A DNA stretch of 25,137 nt from the NCBI GenBank assembly GCA_035556395.1, contig DATMFB010000210.1:1-25137 (forward strand), read 5' to 3'. Made by a program: the position numbers and the translations under genes. The DNA is from 73-13 sp035556395 (GTDB lineage Bacteria; Actinomycetota; Actinomycetes; Actinomycetales; Microbacteriaceae). This document shows positions 1-5,148 of the stretch, piece after piece; positions within the stretch are counted from its first letter, which is position 1; every line of letters starts with the position of its first letter. The notes under the pieces are model-generated. The model did not search any database and was not told where the DNA came from. It was given only the letters and a program-made list of their open reading frames with translations.

Positions 1-2
1 CA

Positions 3-101
3 CTCAGCTCGAGGATGAAGGTCCTGGTCGGCCTGCAGGCGCTCGCCGCGTTCGTCGTCCTGGTCCTCGTCATCGCCCGCGCGGTGGCGTTGCTCGGCTA
101 G
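3..101 (+). CDS. C-terminal end of a membrane protein, or a tiny hydrophobic ORF (partial)
   Basis: The frame is open from the left edge and closes with TAG at 99-101. An ATG at 15 would give a 28-residue peptide, MKVLVGLQALAAF followed by a Val/Leu/Ala run, which is a single membrane-spanning helix. A GAGG abuts that ATG with no spacing, so it is a poor ribosome site. The simplest reading is the last membrane helix of a protein that starts outside the window. A free-standing small membrane peptide is possible, since this neighbourhood has several. The function is unknown. Confidence 0.35.
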   Translation, partial: LSSRMKVLVGLQALAAFVVLVLVIARAVALLG

Positions 102-137
102 GCGCGACACGGCGCAATACTCGGATAGGACTGATAC

Positions 138-494
138 ATGGGACGCCTCATCTACGCCGGCTCGCCGAGCGACACCTATCGCATCGACGATCGGGTCCTC
201 GCGCATCTCGAGCTCGCGATCGGCGTCAAGTTCCGGCTCGGCGGCTCATTCGCCTTCACGCTCGACGGCGACGACGTGCCGTCGGGCACCGGCTACCGAG
301 TGCTCTGGATGCATCCGTCGATCTCACTGCAGTTCCGGTACGAGGGCGACCGTGCCGCACTGGCCGTGAACCCCGCCTGGGTCGGCCAGCTCGTCGCCTC
401 GGCGTCGACCGAGGGCGGTCTGCGGATCGTTCCCGAACCGGAAGGCCCCAACCTGCCCGCACCGTCGAGCGGACCCAAGCCGATCTACGGTTGA
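138..494 (+). CDS. DUF7882 family small protein
   Basis: This 118-aa soluble protein begins MGRLIYAG and contains DDRVLAHLELAI, a SFAF segment, WMHPSIS and a closing GGLRIVPEPEGP. These are hallmarks of a small Microbacteriaceae family now called DUF7882. From memory, members were often mislabelled 'ATP-dependent DNA ligase', but nothing here resembles a ligase motif such as KxDG. The biochemical role is unknown. The ATG at 138 matches the conserved MG(K/R) start of the family and of the paralog on the opposite strand. TAGGAC lies 6 nt upstream of the ATG, so a leaderless transcript is possible; AGGA in the same place could instead act as a weak ribosome site. The 3' end overlaps that of the convergent paralog by 10 bp. 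Confidence 0.85.
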   Translation: MGRLIYAGSPSDTYRIDDRVLAHLELAIGVKFRLGGSFAFTLDGDDVPSGTGYRVLWMHPSISLQFRYEGDRAALAVNPAWVGQLVASASTEGGLRIVPEPEGPNLPAPSSGPKPIYG

Positions 495-841
495 GCCTCG
501 TGCTCAGGCGGATCGGCGTCGTCGCTCCCGCTCCCCGCCGCCTTGGACTCCTTCGGCTCCGGCGGGATCGTGAGACCGGTCGTGCTGCTCGCGAGGCGGA
601 TCATGTCCTCGATCCAGTCGCGGTTGAGCCGGGGCGCACGGCCGCCGAAGAAGTGGAACTGGATCGGGATGGACGGGTGGATCCAGAAGGTCCGACGACC
701 GTTGCCCCCGCCGACGTCGATGTCGAACATGAAGGACTCGTTCCTGCGCAGCTTCGTCATGACGACGACCCGCAGATGCGCGAGGACCCGATCATCGAGA
801 TCGACCGATACGGCGGTGGCGCCGTAGATGAACTTGCCCAC
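485..841 (-). CDS. DUF7882 family small protein (paralog, inverted)
   Basis: This 118-aa protein is homologous to the gene at 138-494. Shared landmarks are GKFIYG, DDRVLAHLRVV, ESFMF, FWIHPSIPIQF, LNRDWIEDM and GLTIPPEP. The tail after about residue 95 is acidic and low in complexity (GSDDADPPEHEAQP). A longer frame from a GTG at 886 exists, but the family start and a TACCCT -10-like box (847-852, read on the minus strand) 5 nt before the GTG at 841 favour the shorter form. The molecular function is unknown. It converges on its paralog, with the last 10 bp including both stop codons shared, so each mRNA is antisense to the end of the other. Confidence 0.8.
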   Translation of the reverse strand: MGKFIYGATAVSVDLDDRVLAHLRVVVMTKLRRNESFMFDIDVGGGNGRRTFWIHPSIPIQFHFFGGRAPRLNRDWIEDMIRLASSTTGLTIPPEPKESKAAGSGSDDADPPEHEAQP

Positions 842-946
842 GCCCGAGGGTAACTCAGACTCGTGAGATCGCAGCGAGTGGATCACAGCCCAAGATCACA
901 ACACCGATTCGGAATCAAGCCCCCTGGCGTTCTCGCCGCGGACATG

Positions 947-952
947 TAGCGT
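947..952 (+). promoter_or_regulatory. Leaderless-type -10 box for the DUF7218-like gene
   Basis: TAGCGT fits the actinobacterial TANNNT -10 consensus. It ends 6 nt before the ATG at 959, which would place the transcription start at or next to the A of ATG. No Shine-Dalgarno sequence is visible. No clear -35 was recognised. Confidence 0.55.
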
Positions 953-958
953 CGCGGC

Positions 959-1225
959 ATGCCATCGAAGGAGTCCCCAAGCCAACTGAAAGACCCCGAG
1001 CTCTACGAGAAGCTCCGTGACGAGGGTGCCTCCAAGGAGAAAGCCGCGCGGGTGTCGAACGCGGCCGCGCGGGATGGTCGCTCGGCGGTCGGGCGCCGCG
1101 GCGGCAAGTCCGGCGACTACGACGACTGGACCGTCGAGCACCTGCGCGGCCGGGCGAAGGAACTGGGACTCAGCTACTCAGGCAAGCGGAAGTCGGAACT
1201 CATCGAGATGCTCCGGGATCATTAG
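959..1225 (+). CDS. DUF7218 / Rho termination factor N-terminal (SAP-like) domain protein
   Basis: This 88-aa basic and acidic protein has two parts. Residues 1-50 are charged (SKESPSQLKDPELYEKLRDEGASKEKAARVSN) and include the KAARVSNAAA segment typical of DUF7218. Residues 54-88 form a Rho-N/SAP-like helical module, WTVEHLRGRAKELGLSYSGKRKSELIEMLR, that usually binds nucleic acid. It probably associates with DNA or RNA, perhaps as a stress-related small binding protein; that role is inferred from the domain only. The gene stands alone, divergent from the DUF7882 gene to the left and convergent with the membrane protein to the right. The start is set by the -10 box 6 nt upstream. Confidence 0.85.
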   Translation: MPSKESPSQLKDPELYEKLRDEGASKEKAARVSNAAARDGRSAVGRRGGKSGDYDDWTVEHLRGRAKELGLSYSGKRKSELIEMLRDH

Positions 1226-1261
1226 CCCCGCTGTCTAGCCCCCAACTAACCCAGCCTGCGA

Positions 1262-1651
1262 CTACCCCAAACCCCGCGCCTCGCCCACCGTGATCAGCAC
1301 GAGTGCGAGCACCGGGACGAATGCCATCGCGCCCATCAACCAGGCGAACGCGATGTTGCGGCGGTGCACGTCGCGCATCCACACGGCGCAGGCGACCATC
1401 ACGAGATAGAGCCCGACCGTGAGCAGGATGCCGCCCCACGGGATGAGGATCTGCAGCGACAGGGTCATCGCGAGCATGATCACCGCGACGACGCCGAGCA
1501 GACCGGCCGGGATGAGCCAGCGCCCGCGACTGGCTGACCAGAACGCCGGCTGGTTGCGGATCTGCGTCGGGTCGGGCCCTGCGCGCTCCGGTCCTGCCTG
1601 GTCAGGTCGTGCCTGGTCCGGTCCTGCCTGGTCAGCTCCGTCTCGAGACAT
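1262..1651 (-). CDS. Small membrane protein with a Pro/Asp/Ala repeat N-terminus
   Basis: The 129-aa protein starts MSRDGADQAG. Residues 5-30 are a DQAGPDQARPDQAGPERAGP-type repeat encoded by three 15-bp units. They are followed by WSASRGRWLIPAGLLGVVA and three or four hydrophobic helices (about 43-65, 70-90 and 105-125), so the repeat-bearing tail probably faces one side of the membrane. Its ATG is 2 nt after the stop of the 31-aa gene, indicating a translationally coupled pair. No family was recognised with confidence and the function is unknown. Longer in-frame starts lie upstream but would overlap the well-marked 31-aa gene. Confidence 0.7.
   Translation of the reverse strand: MSRDGADQAGPDQARPDQAGPERAGPDPTQIRNQPAFWSASRGRWLIPAGLLGVVAVIMLAMTLSLQILIPWGGILLTVGLYLVMVACAVWMRDVHRRNIAFAWLMGAMAFVPVLALVLITVGEARGLG
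1591..1635. repeat. Three 15-bp tandem repeats inside a coding region
   Basis: Units GTCCTGCCTGGTCAG, GTCGTGCCTGGTCCG and GTCCTGCCTGGTCAG follow each other without spacers. They are in frame with the minus-strand membrane protein and encode its Gln-Ala-Gly-Pro-Asp-like N-terminal repeat. The period is a multiple of three, so copy-number change would lengthen the tail without breaking the frame. Confidence 0.9.
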
Positions 1652-1653
1652 GG

Positions 1654-1749
1654 TCAGCTGTTCGGGATCCGGGAGATGAAGAACACGATCGCGATCGCGA
1701 TCAGGACGAGGCCGAGCGCGATCGAGACGATGACGGTGGCGAGTTCCAT
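1654..1749 (-). CDS. 31-aa single-pass membrane peptide
   Basis: The sequence begins MELATVIVSIALGLVLIAIA, continues through IVFFIS and ends RIPNS: one transmembrane helix with a short basic tail. It has the best ribosome-binding site of this neighbourhood, AGGGAGGAG 7 nt before the ATG, and the downstream 129-aa membrane gene begins 2 nt after its stop. The strong SD plus coupling argue that it is really translated. It resembles the short single-helix proteins that sit with larger membrane proteins, but no known family was recognised. The function is unknown. Confidence 0.7.
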   Translation of the reverse strand: MELATVIVSIALGLVLIAIAIVFFISRIPNS

Positions 1750-1780
1750 GTGCGATCTCCTCCCTCCGGTCTACACCACC

Positions 1781-1830
1781 TGGCTGTGACCGGCTGCAAC
1801 CGGCTGCAACCGGCTGTGACCGGCTATGAC
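1781..1830. repeat. Five 10-bp tandem repeats upstream of the small-membrane-protein operon
   Basis: The consecutive units are TGGCTGTGAC, CGGCTGCAAC, CGGCTGCAAC, CGGCTGTGAC and CGGCTATGAC. They lie about 30-80 bp upstream of the ATG at 1749, so they occupy the likely promoter region. The 10-bp period is close to one helical turn, which would place every unit on the same face of the DNA. Confidence 0.9.
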
Positions 1831-1895
1831 CGCCTCCAAAAGGAGCGCGGGGGCCGGGCCGGGCCGGTCCGCACGATCCCGACCCCCGCACGGCG

Positions 1896-2159
1896 CTACG
1901 GCCGGTCCTGCTCCAAGGTGTCGTCGCTGCCCGTCTCGCTGCCCGTCTCGCCGTACGAGTCGTCGCCGTCCGAGTCGGCGAGTGAGTCCTTGTCGAGCGA
2001 TTCCCTGTGGAGTGATTCGTCGTCGAGATCGGGCCCTTCGGCGGGGTCCTGCGGGCGGTGGTGGTGCTGGTCCGCCTCCTGCGCGATGGGGACCGGCGTC
2101 GGCTCGACGAACCGGTCCTCGTCGCGGTGGATGTCCGGGTCCTGCGTGTGCTCGTTCAT
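1896..2159 (-). CDS. Acidic, probably disordered hypothetical protein
   Basis: The 87-aa protein begins MNEHTQDPDIHRDEDRF and is dominated by Asp, Glu, Ser, Gln and His, with a QHHH cluster near residue 30 and a serine/aspartate-rich second half (DDESLHRESLDKDSLADSD). There is no membrane segment or recognised domain, and the composition predicts an intrinsically disordered, very acidic protein. The ATG at 2159 is preceded by AGGAGCAGGAC, a good ribosome site, and longer in-frame starts are unnecessary. Such proteins often occur as small stress-related hypotheticals in this family, but no function can be assigned. Confidence 0.6.
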   Translation of the reverse strand: MNEHTQDPDIHRDEDRFVEPTPVPIAQEADQHHHRPQDPAEGPDLDDESLHRESLDKDSLADSDGDDSYGETGSETGSDDTLEQDRP

Positions 2160-2205
2160 GTCCTGCTCCTGTTCCTGTGCTTCCTTCGCTTTGCTCAACG
2201 CTTGG

Positions 2206-2252
2206 GTCAACCCAGGCTCGCCCCGTGCCGGCGGGGACCCCAGGGGGTTGAC
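2206..2252. repeat. Inverted repeat in a divergent promoter region
   Basis: Perfect 8-bp arms GTCAACCC (2206-2213) and GGGTTGAC (2245-2252) enclose an inner CCCCG/CGGGG stem (2221-2225 / 2232-2236). The right arm contains most of the plus-strand -35 TTGACA. The left arm gives TTGACC when read on the minus strand, although no matching minus -10 is clear. The site may bind a regulator of the divergent genes. Confidence 0.55.
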
Positions 2253-2276
2253 ATCGGAACCGCGCGTGCGTAGCCG
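2248..2276 (+). promoter_or_regulatory. Predicted sigma-70 type promoter for the DUF6766 operon
   Basis: TTGACA at 2248-2253 and TAGCCG at 2271-2276 are separated by exactly 17 bp. The next rightward genes are the small ORFs at 2393 and 2566 and the DUF6766 gene at 2672. Transcription would start near 2283, giving a leader of about 110 nt or more. The -35 is a perfect match; the -10 is weaker. Confidence 0.5.
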
Positions 2277-2392
2277 AGGCGAACAGGCAGCGTCAAGCCC
2301 TGCGCGCGGCCCGAGAGGTCGTTCTAACGTTCGTCGAACGGCGAAGCGACGGTCGAGCGGGGCTCGGACCACCGAACGAGGAGAACACCGAG

Positions 2393-2566
2393 GTGACGGA
2401 TGATGACGGACGCGGGGATCGCCGCTCAGGTGCCGGCGACCACACCGAACCGATGGACGAGCACATCGCGCGATCACGTGGGACGAATGGGCGGGCCATG
2501 CCGAATGAATGGGCCATGACCGTAGGGCGCGTCCACTCGCGTTCGAGCGCGAGATGTCATTGGTAA
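2393..2566 (+). CDS. Possible 57-aa hypothetical protein
   Basis: A GTG at 2393 is preceded by AGGAG at good spacing and opens a 57-codon frame that begins VTDDDGRGDRRSGAGDH and contains MDEHIARSRG. It is hydrophilic and has no recognised domain. Its TAA overlaps the ATG of the next small ORF (TAATG), which suggests coupled translation. Third-position GC is only moderate for this genome, so the frame may instead be part of a leader. If it is not a gene, the stretch 2160-2565 holds only the promoter and inverted repeat listed above. Confidence 0.35.
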   Translation: MTDDDGRGDRRSGAGDHTEPMDEHIARSRGTNGRAMPNEWAMTVGRVHSRSSARCHW

Positions 2567-2667
2567 TGACGGAAGGGATGCACGCGATGTCCATGTTCTG
2601 GACGTGGGCCGGGATCATCGTCGTCGGGCTGACCGCGGCGATCGGGTTCGCGCTCGCGGGGCGGTGA
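2566..2667 (+). CDS. Small single-pass membrane peptide upstream of DUF6766
   Basis: The 33-aa frame starts MTEGMHAMSMFWTWAG and continues as one Ile/Val/Leu/Ala helix ending FALAGR. A GGAAGGG sequence lies about 9 nt before an internal ATG at 2587, so a 26-aa product (MSMFWTWAGIIVVG...) is an equally plausible start. The DUF6766 gene begins 4 nt after its stop. Close packing and the in-frame helix support a real small membrane protein that is cotranslated with DUF6766. The function is unknown. Confidence 0.5.
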   Translation: MTEGMHAMSMFWTWAGIIVVGLTAAIGFALAGR

Positions 2668-2671
2668 GCCG

Positions 2672-3346
2672 ATGCGCCGATTCCTCCGGGACAACGGGCT
2701 GAGCCTGTTCTTCCTGGCCATCTTCCTCATCGCGATCGTCGGCCAGGCCTTCGCGGGCTACGCGAACGAGAACGAGCGGCTTGCCGAGCACGGGCAGTCG
2801 CCCATCGCGTTCTGGGACTTCATCGGATCGTCTCGATTCCTGGTCGACGTGGCCGAGAACTGGCAGTCGGAGTTCCTCCAGTTCGCGCTCTTCATCTTCG
2901 CGACGATCTGGCTCGTCCAGCGCGGCTCGCCCGAGTCGAAGCAGCTCGGCGACGAAGGGGTCGAAAGTGACCGCGAGCAACTCGTCGGCCGGTATGCGCG
3001 TGGCGATTCGCCCCGCTGGGCGCGCGTGGGCGGCTGGCGCACCGTCGTCTACTCCAACTCGCTGCTGATCGTGATGCTCGGCATCTTCGTCCTGTCCTGG
3101 CTCGCGCAGTCGCTCGCCGGCACCGTGGTCTCGAACCAGGAGCTTGCGGAGCACGGGCTGCCGGCGCAGACCTGGGGCGAGTACCTCGTGTCGCCAGAGT
3201 TCTGGAACCGGACGCTGCAGAACTGGCAGTCGGAGTTCCTCGCGGTCGGTGCGATGACCGCGTTCGCGATCCTGCTCCGGCAGCGCGGATCCGCCGAGTC
3301 GAAGCCGGTCGGCGCACCGCACGACGAAACGGCGAGCTCGGGGTGA
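2672..3346 (+). CDS. DUF6766 family membrane protein
   Basis: The 224-aa protein has four hydrophobic helices arranged as an internal duplication. Residues about 9-90 and 128-212 each contain a helix with the pattern (L/W)xQ(A/S)(F/L)AG, then an Asn-Glu-(R/E)-LAEHG segment, then ENWQSEFLQF or QNWQSEFLAV, a second helix and the closing QRGS(P/A)ESK. The repeated E(N/L)..LAEHG and NWQSEFL motifs make the duplication obvious by eye. DUF6766 proteins are common beside stress and DNA-protection genes in actinobacteria and proteobacteria, but the biochemical role is unknown. It ends in a hairpin terminator that includes its own stop codon. Confidence 0.9.
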   Translation: MRRFLRDNGLSLFFLAIFLIAIVGQAFAGYANENERLAEHGQSPIAFWDFIGSSRFLVDVAENWQSEFLQFALFIFATIWLVQRGSPESKQLGDEGVESDREQLVGRYARGDSPRWARVGGWRTVVYSNSLLIVMLGIFVLSWLAQSLAGTVVSNQELAEHGLPAQTWGEYLVSPEFWNRTLQNWQSEFLAVGAMTAFAILLRQRGSAESKPVGAPHDETASSG

Positions 3347-3353
3347 GCTCGCC
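3331..3353 (+). terminator. Hairpin terminator overlapping the DUF6766 stop codon
   Basis: Nine-base perfect arms GGCGAGCTC (3331-3339) and GAGCTCGCC (3345-3353) flank a 5-nt loop. The TGA stop of the gene starts in the loop and ends in the 3' arm. GTCTCGTCTAGAT follows, which is only mildly T-rich. Confidence 0.7.
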
Positions 3354-3361
3354 GTCTCGTC

Positions 3362-3389
3362 TAGATATATCTAGATAGATATACCTAGA
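3362..3389. repeat. Two tandem near-palindromic 14-mers, AT-rich
   Basis: TAGATATATCTAGA (3362-3375) is followed directly by TAGATATACCTAGA (3376-3389), differing at one base. With its flanking base the first unit forms a perfect 16-bp palindrome. The block is strikingly AT-rich in a GC-rich genome and lies between two converging genes, immediately before the stop codon of the minus-strand one. Confidence 0.9.
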
Positions 3390-3557
3390 TCAAGCCGCTG
3401 GTCGACGACCGCTGATCACGCGCAGCAGGAACATGATGATCGCGATGACTCCGAGCACGAGCGCGACCCAGAGCAGCCAGTTCGCTGCTGACCAAAGGCC
3501 GCCGGTGATCGCGAGGACGATCGCGACGACGAAGATGACGATCGCTGCGAGTGTCAT
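3390..3557 (-). CDS. 55-aa two-helix membrane protein
   Basis: The protein begins MTLAAIVIFVVAIVLAITGG and has a second helix around WLLWVALVLGVIAIIMFLLR before an arginine-rich tail (RVISGRRPAA). The ATG at 3557 is preceded by GAAGGGAG at good spacing. A much longer frame overlaps it in another register but lacks the expected membrane or domain pattern. It resembles other small actinobacterial membrane proteins of about 50-60 aa. No function is known. Upstream, two direct copies of GGGAAAGAC 14-15 nt apart (about 3598-3624 region, minus strand) may belong to its promoter. Confidence 0.65.
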   Translation of the reverse strand: MTLAAIVIFVVAIVLAITGGLWSAANWLLWVALVLGVIAIIMFLLRVISGRRPAA

Positions 3558-3698
3558 GGGAACTCCCTTCTCCGGCCGGTCCGTATCGGGCCGACGCTGT
3601 CTTTCCCAGGTGGTCTTTCCCTGGAGTTATCCAGTGCGCCGAGCCTATGGACCGGCTGTGCCTGGGCCGAGGGGGTTGACTCCCGCAACGGGCCGGTG

Positions 3699-4178
3699 CT
3701 AGCGATCGCGCCCCAGCCCGCGCTGGACCGCCGTGGGCAGCAGCAGCCAGAGTGCCGCGATCACGACGAGCGTCAACACGGCCGCGACGATCCCCATCAC
3801 GAGGCCGGCGACGAGGTCGACGATGAGGAGGACGATCCCCGCCAGGGTGACCCCGACGCCCACGAGGGCAGCTGCGCACAGTCGGCCGCCAAGAGTGACG
3901 AGCGGCCCCTTCGCCCCGATCCCGAAGAGCCAGCGATGGAGGAGGACCGGCGTGAGGCCGACGATCGTCGTCGCGATGGCGACCGCGAGCAGCGAGAAGT
4001 AGATCGCGCGGCCGATGTCGTCGAGGTCGGCGAAGCGCGGCTGGAACGCGGCGGCGAGCAGGAAGCCCGTGATGATCTGGCTGCCGGCCTGGATGACGCG
4101 CAGCTCCTGGAGAATGTCGGCCCAGTTGCGGTTGAGGCGCTGCTGGCGGGTCTCGGTGTTCGTATCCTGATCGCTCAT
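3699..4178 (-). CDS. DUF6328 family membrane protein
   Basis: The 159-aa protein starts MSDQDTNTETRQQRLN. Residues 19-50 contain NWADILQELRVIQAGSQIITGFLLA with AAFQPRF, the signature of DUF6328. Four helices follow (about 30-47, 60-80, 101-122 and 125-148), with a short hydrophilic loop HRWLFGIGAKG between the second and third. The family is widespread in actinobacteria near stress genes and its function is unknown. The start at 4178 has CTGGGAG 3-10 nt upstream; longer in-frame starts would run into the divergent dehydrogenase promoter. It is transcribed away from the dehydrogenase. Confidence 0.88.
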   Translation of the reverse strand: MSDQDTNTETRQQRLNRNWADILQELRVIQAGSQIITGFLLAAAFQPRFADLDDIGRAIYFSLLAVAIATTIVGLTPVLLHRWLFGIGAKGPLVTLGGRLCAAALVGVGVTLAGIVLLIVDLVAGLVMGIVAAVLTLVVIAALWLLLPTAVQRGLGRDR

Positions 4179-4241
4179 GACTCCCAGGTAGCACGCGCGG
4201 CCCGGGGTGGCAACCCCGTACAGGTCCCGATCGCGCCCTCG

Positions 4242-4247
4242 TAGCGT
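4242..4247 (+). promoter_or_regulatory. Leaderless-type -10 box for the dehydrogenase/topoisomerase IB operon
   Basis: TAGCGT lies 7 nt before the ATG at 4255, the same box as precedes the gene at 959. No SD is seen, which supports initiation on a leaderless mRNA and fixes the start at 4255 rather than at an upstream in-frame ATG at 4207. Confidence 0.5.
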
Positions 4248-4254
4248 CGGATGC

Positions 4255-5148
4255 ATGGATCCGCACCTGACCAGCCACCTCACGAACCCCGTGACGAGAT
4301 ACCCGACGGGCGGATTCCCTGAGCAGGAGCAGGAGCAGCCCGGGCTCACGGCGGAGACGATCCCGGTGCCCGACCATGGCGAGCGCACCTATCGCGCGTC
4401 GGGGCGACTGGCGCGGATGCGAGCCCTCATCACGGGCGGTGATTCCGGGATCGGCCGGGCCGTGGCGATCGCGTTCGCTCGCGAAGGAGCCGACGTCGCG
4501 ATCTCCTACCTGCCGGAGGAGGAGTCGGATGCGGTCGCGACCGCGCTCTGGATCGAGCAGGCCGAGACCCGATCGTTCTGCCTCCCGGGCGACATCCGCA
4601 CCGAGGCGCATGCGACGCGGCTCGTCGAGCGCGTGCGAGAGGAGTTCGGGGGGATCGACATCCTCGTGCTGAACGCCGCGTACCAGAAGCGACGCGACTC
4701 GCTCGCCGAAACCTCGACCGCCGAGATCGAGCGGGTCATCGAGACCAACCTGATGGCCCCGCTCTGGACCGCGCGGGCCGCGATCCCGCATCTCGCACCC
4801 GGGTCCTCGATCATCGTGACCTCGTCCATTCAGGCGTTCAACCCCTCGCCCGAGCTGATCGACTACGCGATGACGAAGGCGGCGCTCATCGCGTTCACGA
4901 AGGCGCTCGCGCAGGAGCTGGGTCCCAAGGGGGTGCGGGTGAACGCCGTCGCCCCGGGTCCCATCTGGACCCCCCTGATCCCGGCGACCGAGTGGCCGGA
5001 TCACCTCCCCGAGTTCGGGACTGACACCCCGCTCGGCCGGGCGGGTCAGCCCGCCGAGGTGGCGCCCGCCTACGTCTACCTCGCGTCGCCGGAGTCCAGC
5101 TACGTGTCGGGCGCGGTCCTGCCCGTCACGGGCGGGAAGGGACTTTGA
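4255..5148 (+). CDS. SDR family oxidoreductase (YghA/YhdF-like)
   Basis: This 297-aa NAD(P)-dependent short-chain dehydrogenase has an N-terminal extension (1-50, PTGGFPEQEQEQPG) typical of the YhdF/YghA group. It carries the cofactor loop TGGDSGIGRA at 60-69, the Asp of PGDIR at 113, NAA at 140-142, the catalytic serine region VTSS at 188-191, and Tyr204/Lys208 in YAMTK. The C-terminal PGPIWTPL and VSGAVLPVTGG are also canonical. These enzymes oxidise or reduce small alcohols, aldehydes or ketones in the cytosol; the substrate cannot be told. Relatives are often general-stress genes. The stop overlaps the TTG start of topoisomerase IB, so the two are cotranslated. Confidence 0.92.
   Translation: MDPHLTSHLTNPVTRYPTGGFPEQEQEQPGLTAETIPVPDHGERTYRASGRLARMRALITGGDSGIGRAVAIAFAREGADVAISYLPEEESDAVATALWIEQAETRSFCLPGDIRTEAHATRLVERVREEFGGIDILVLNAAYQKRRDSLAETSTAEIERVIETNLMAPLWTARAAIPHLAPGSSIIVTSSIQAFNPSPELIDYAMTKAALIAFTKALAQELGPKGVRVNAVAPGPIWTPLIPATEWPDHLPEFGTDTPLGRAGQPAEVAPAYVYLASPESSYVSGAVLPVTGGKGL

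Noticed and set aside
3385..5004. A 539-codon minus-strand frame covering the dehydrogenase and DUF6328 genes
   Set aside because: It overlaps three better-supported genes and its translation is Arg-rich and domain-free. The 55-aa frame at 3390-3557 has a good ribosome site and membrane helices.
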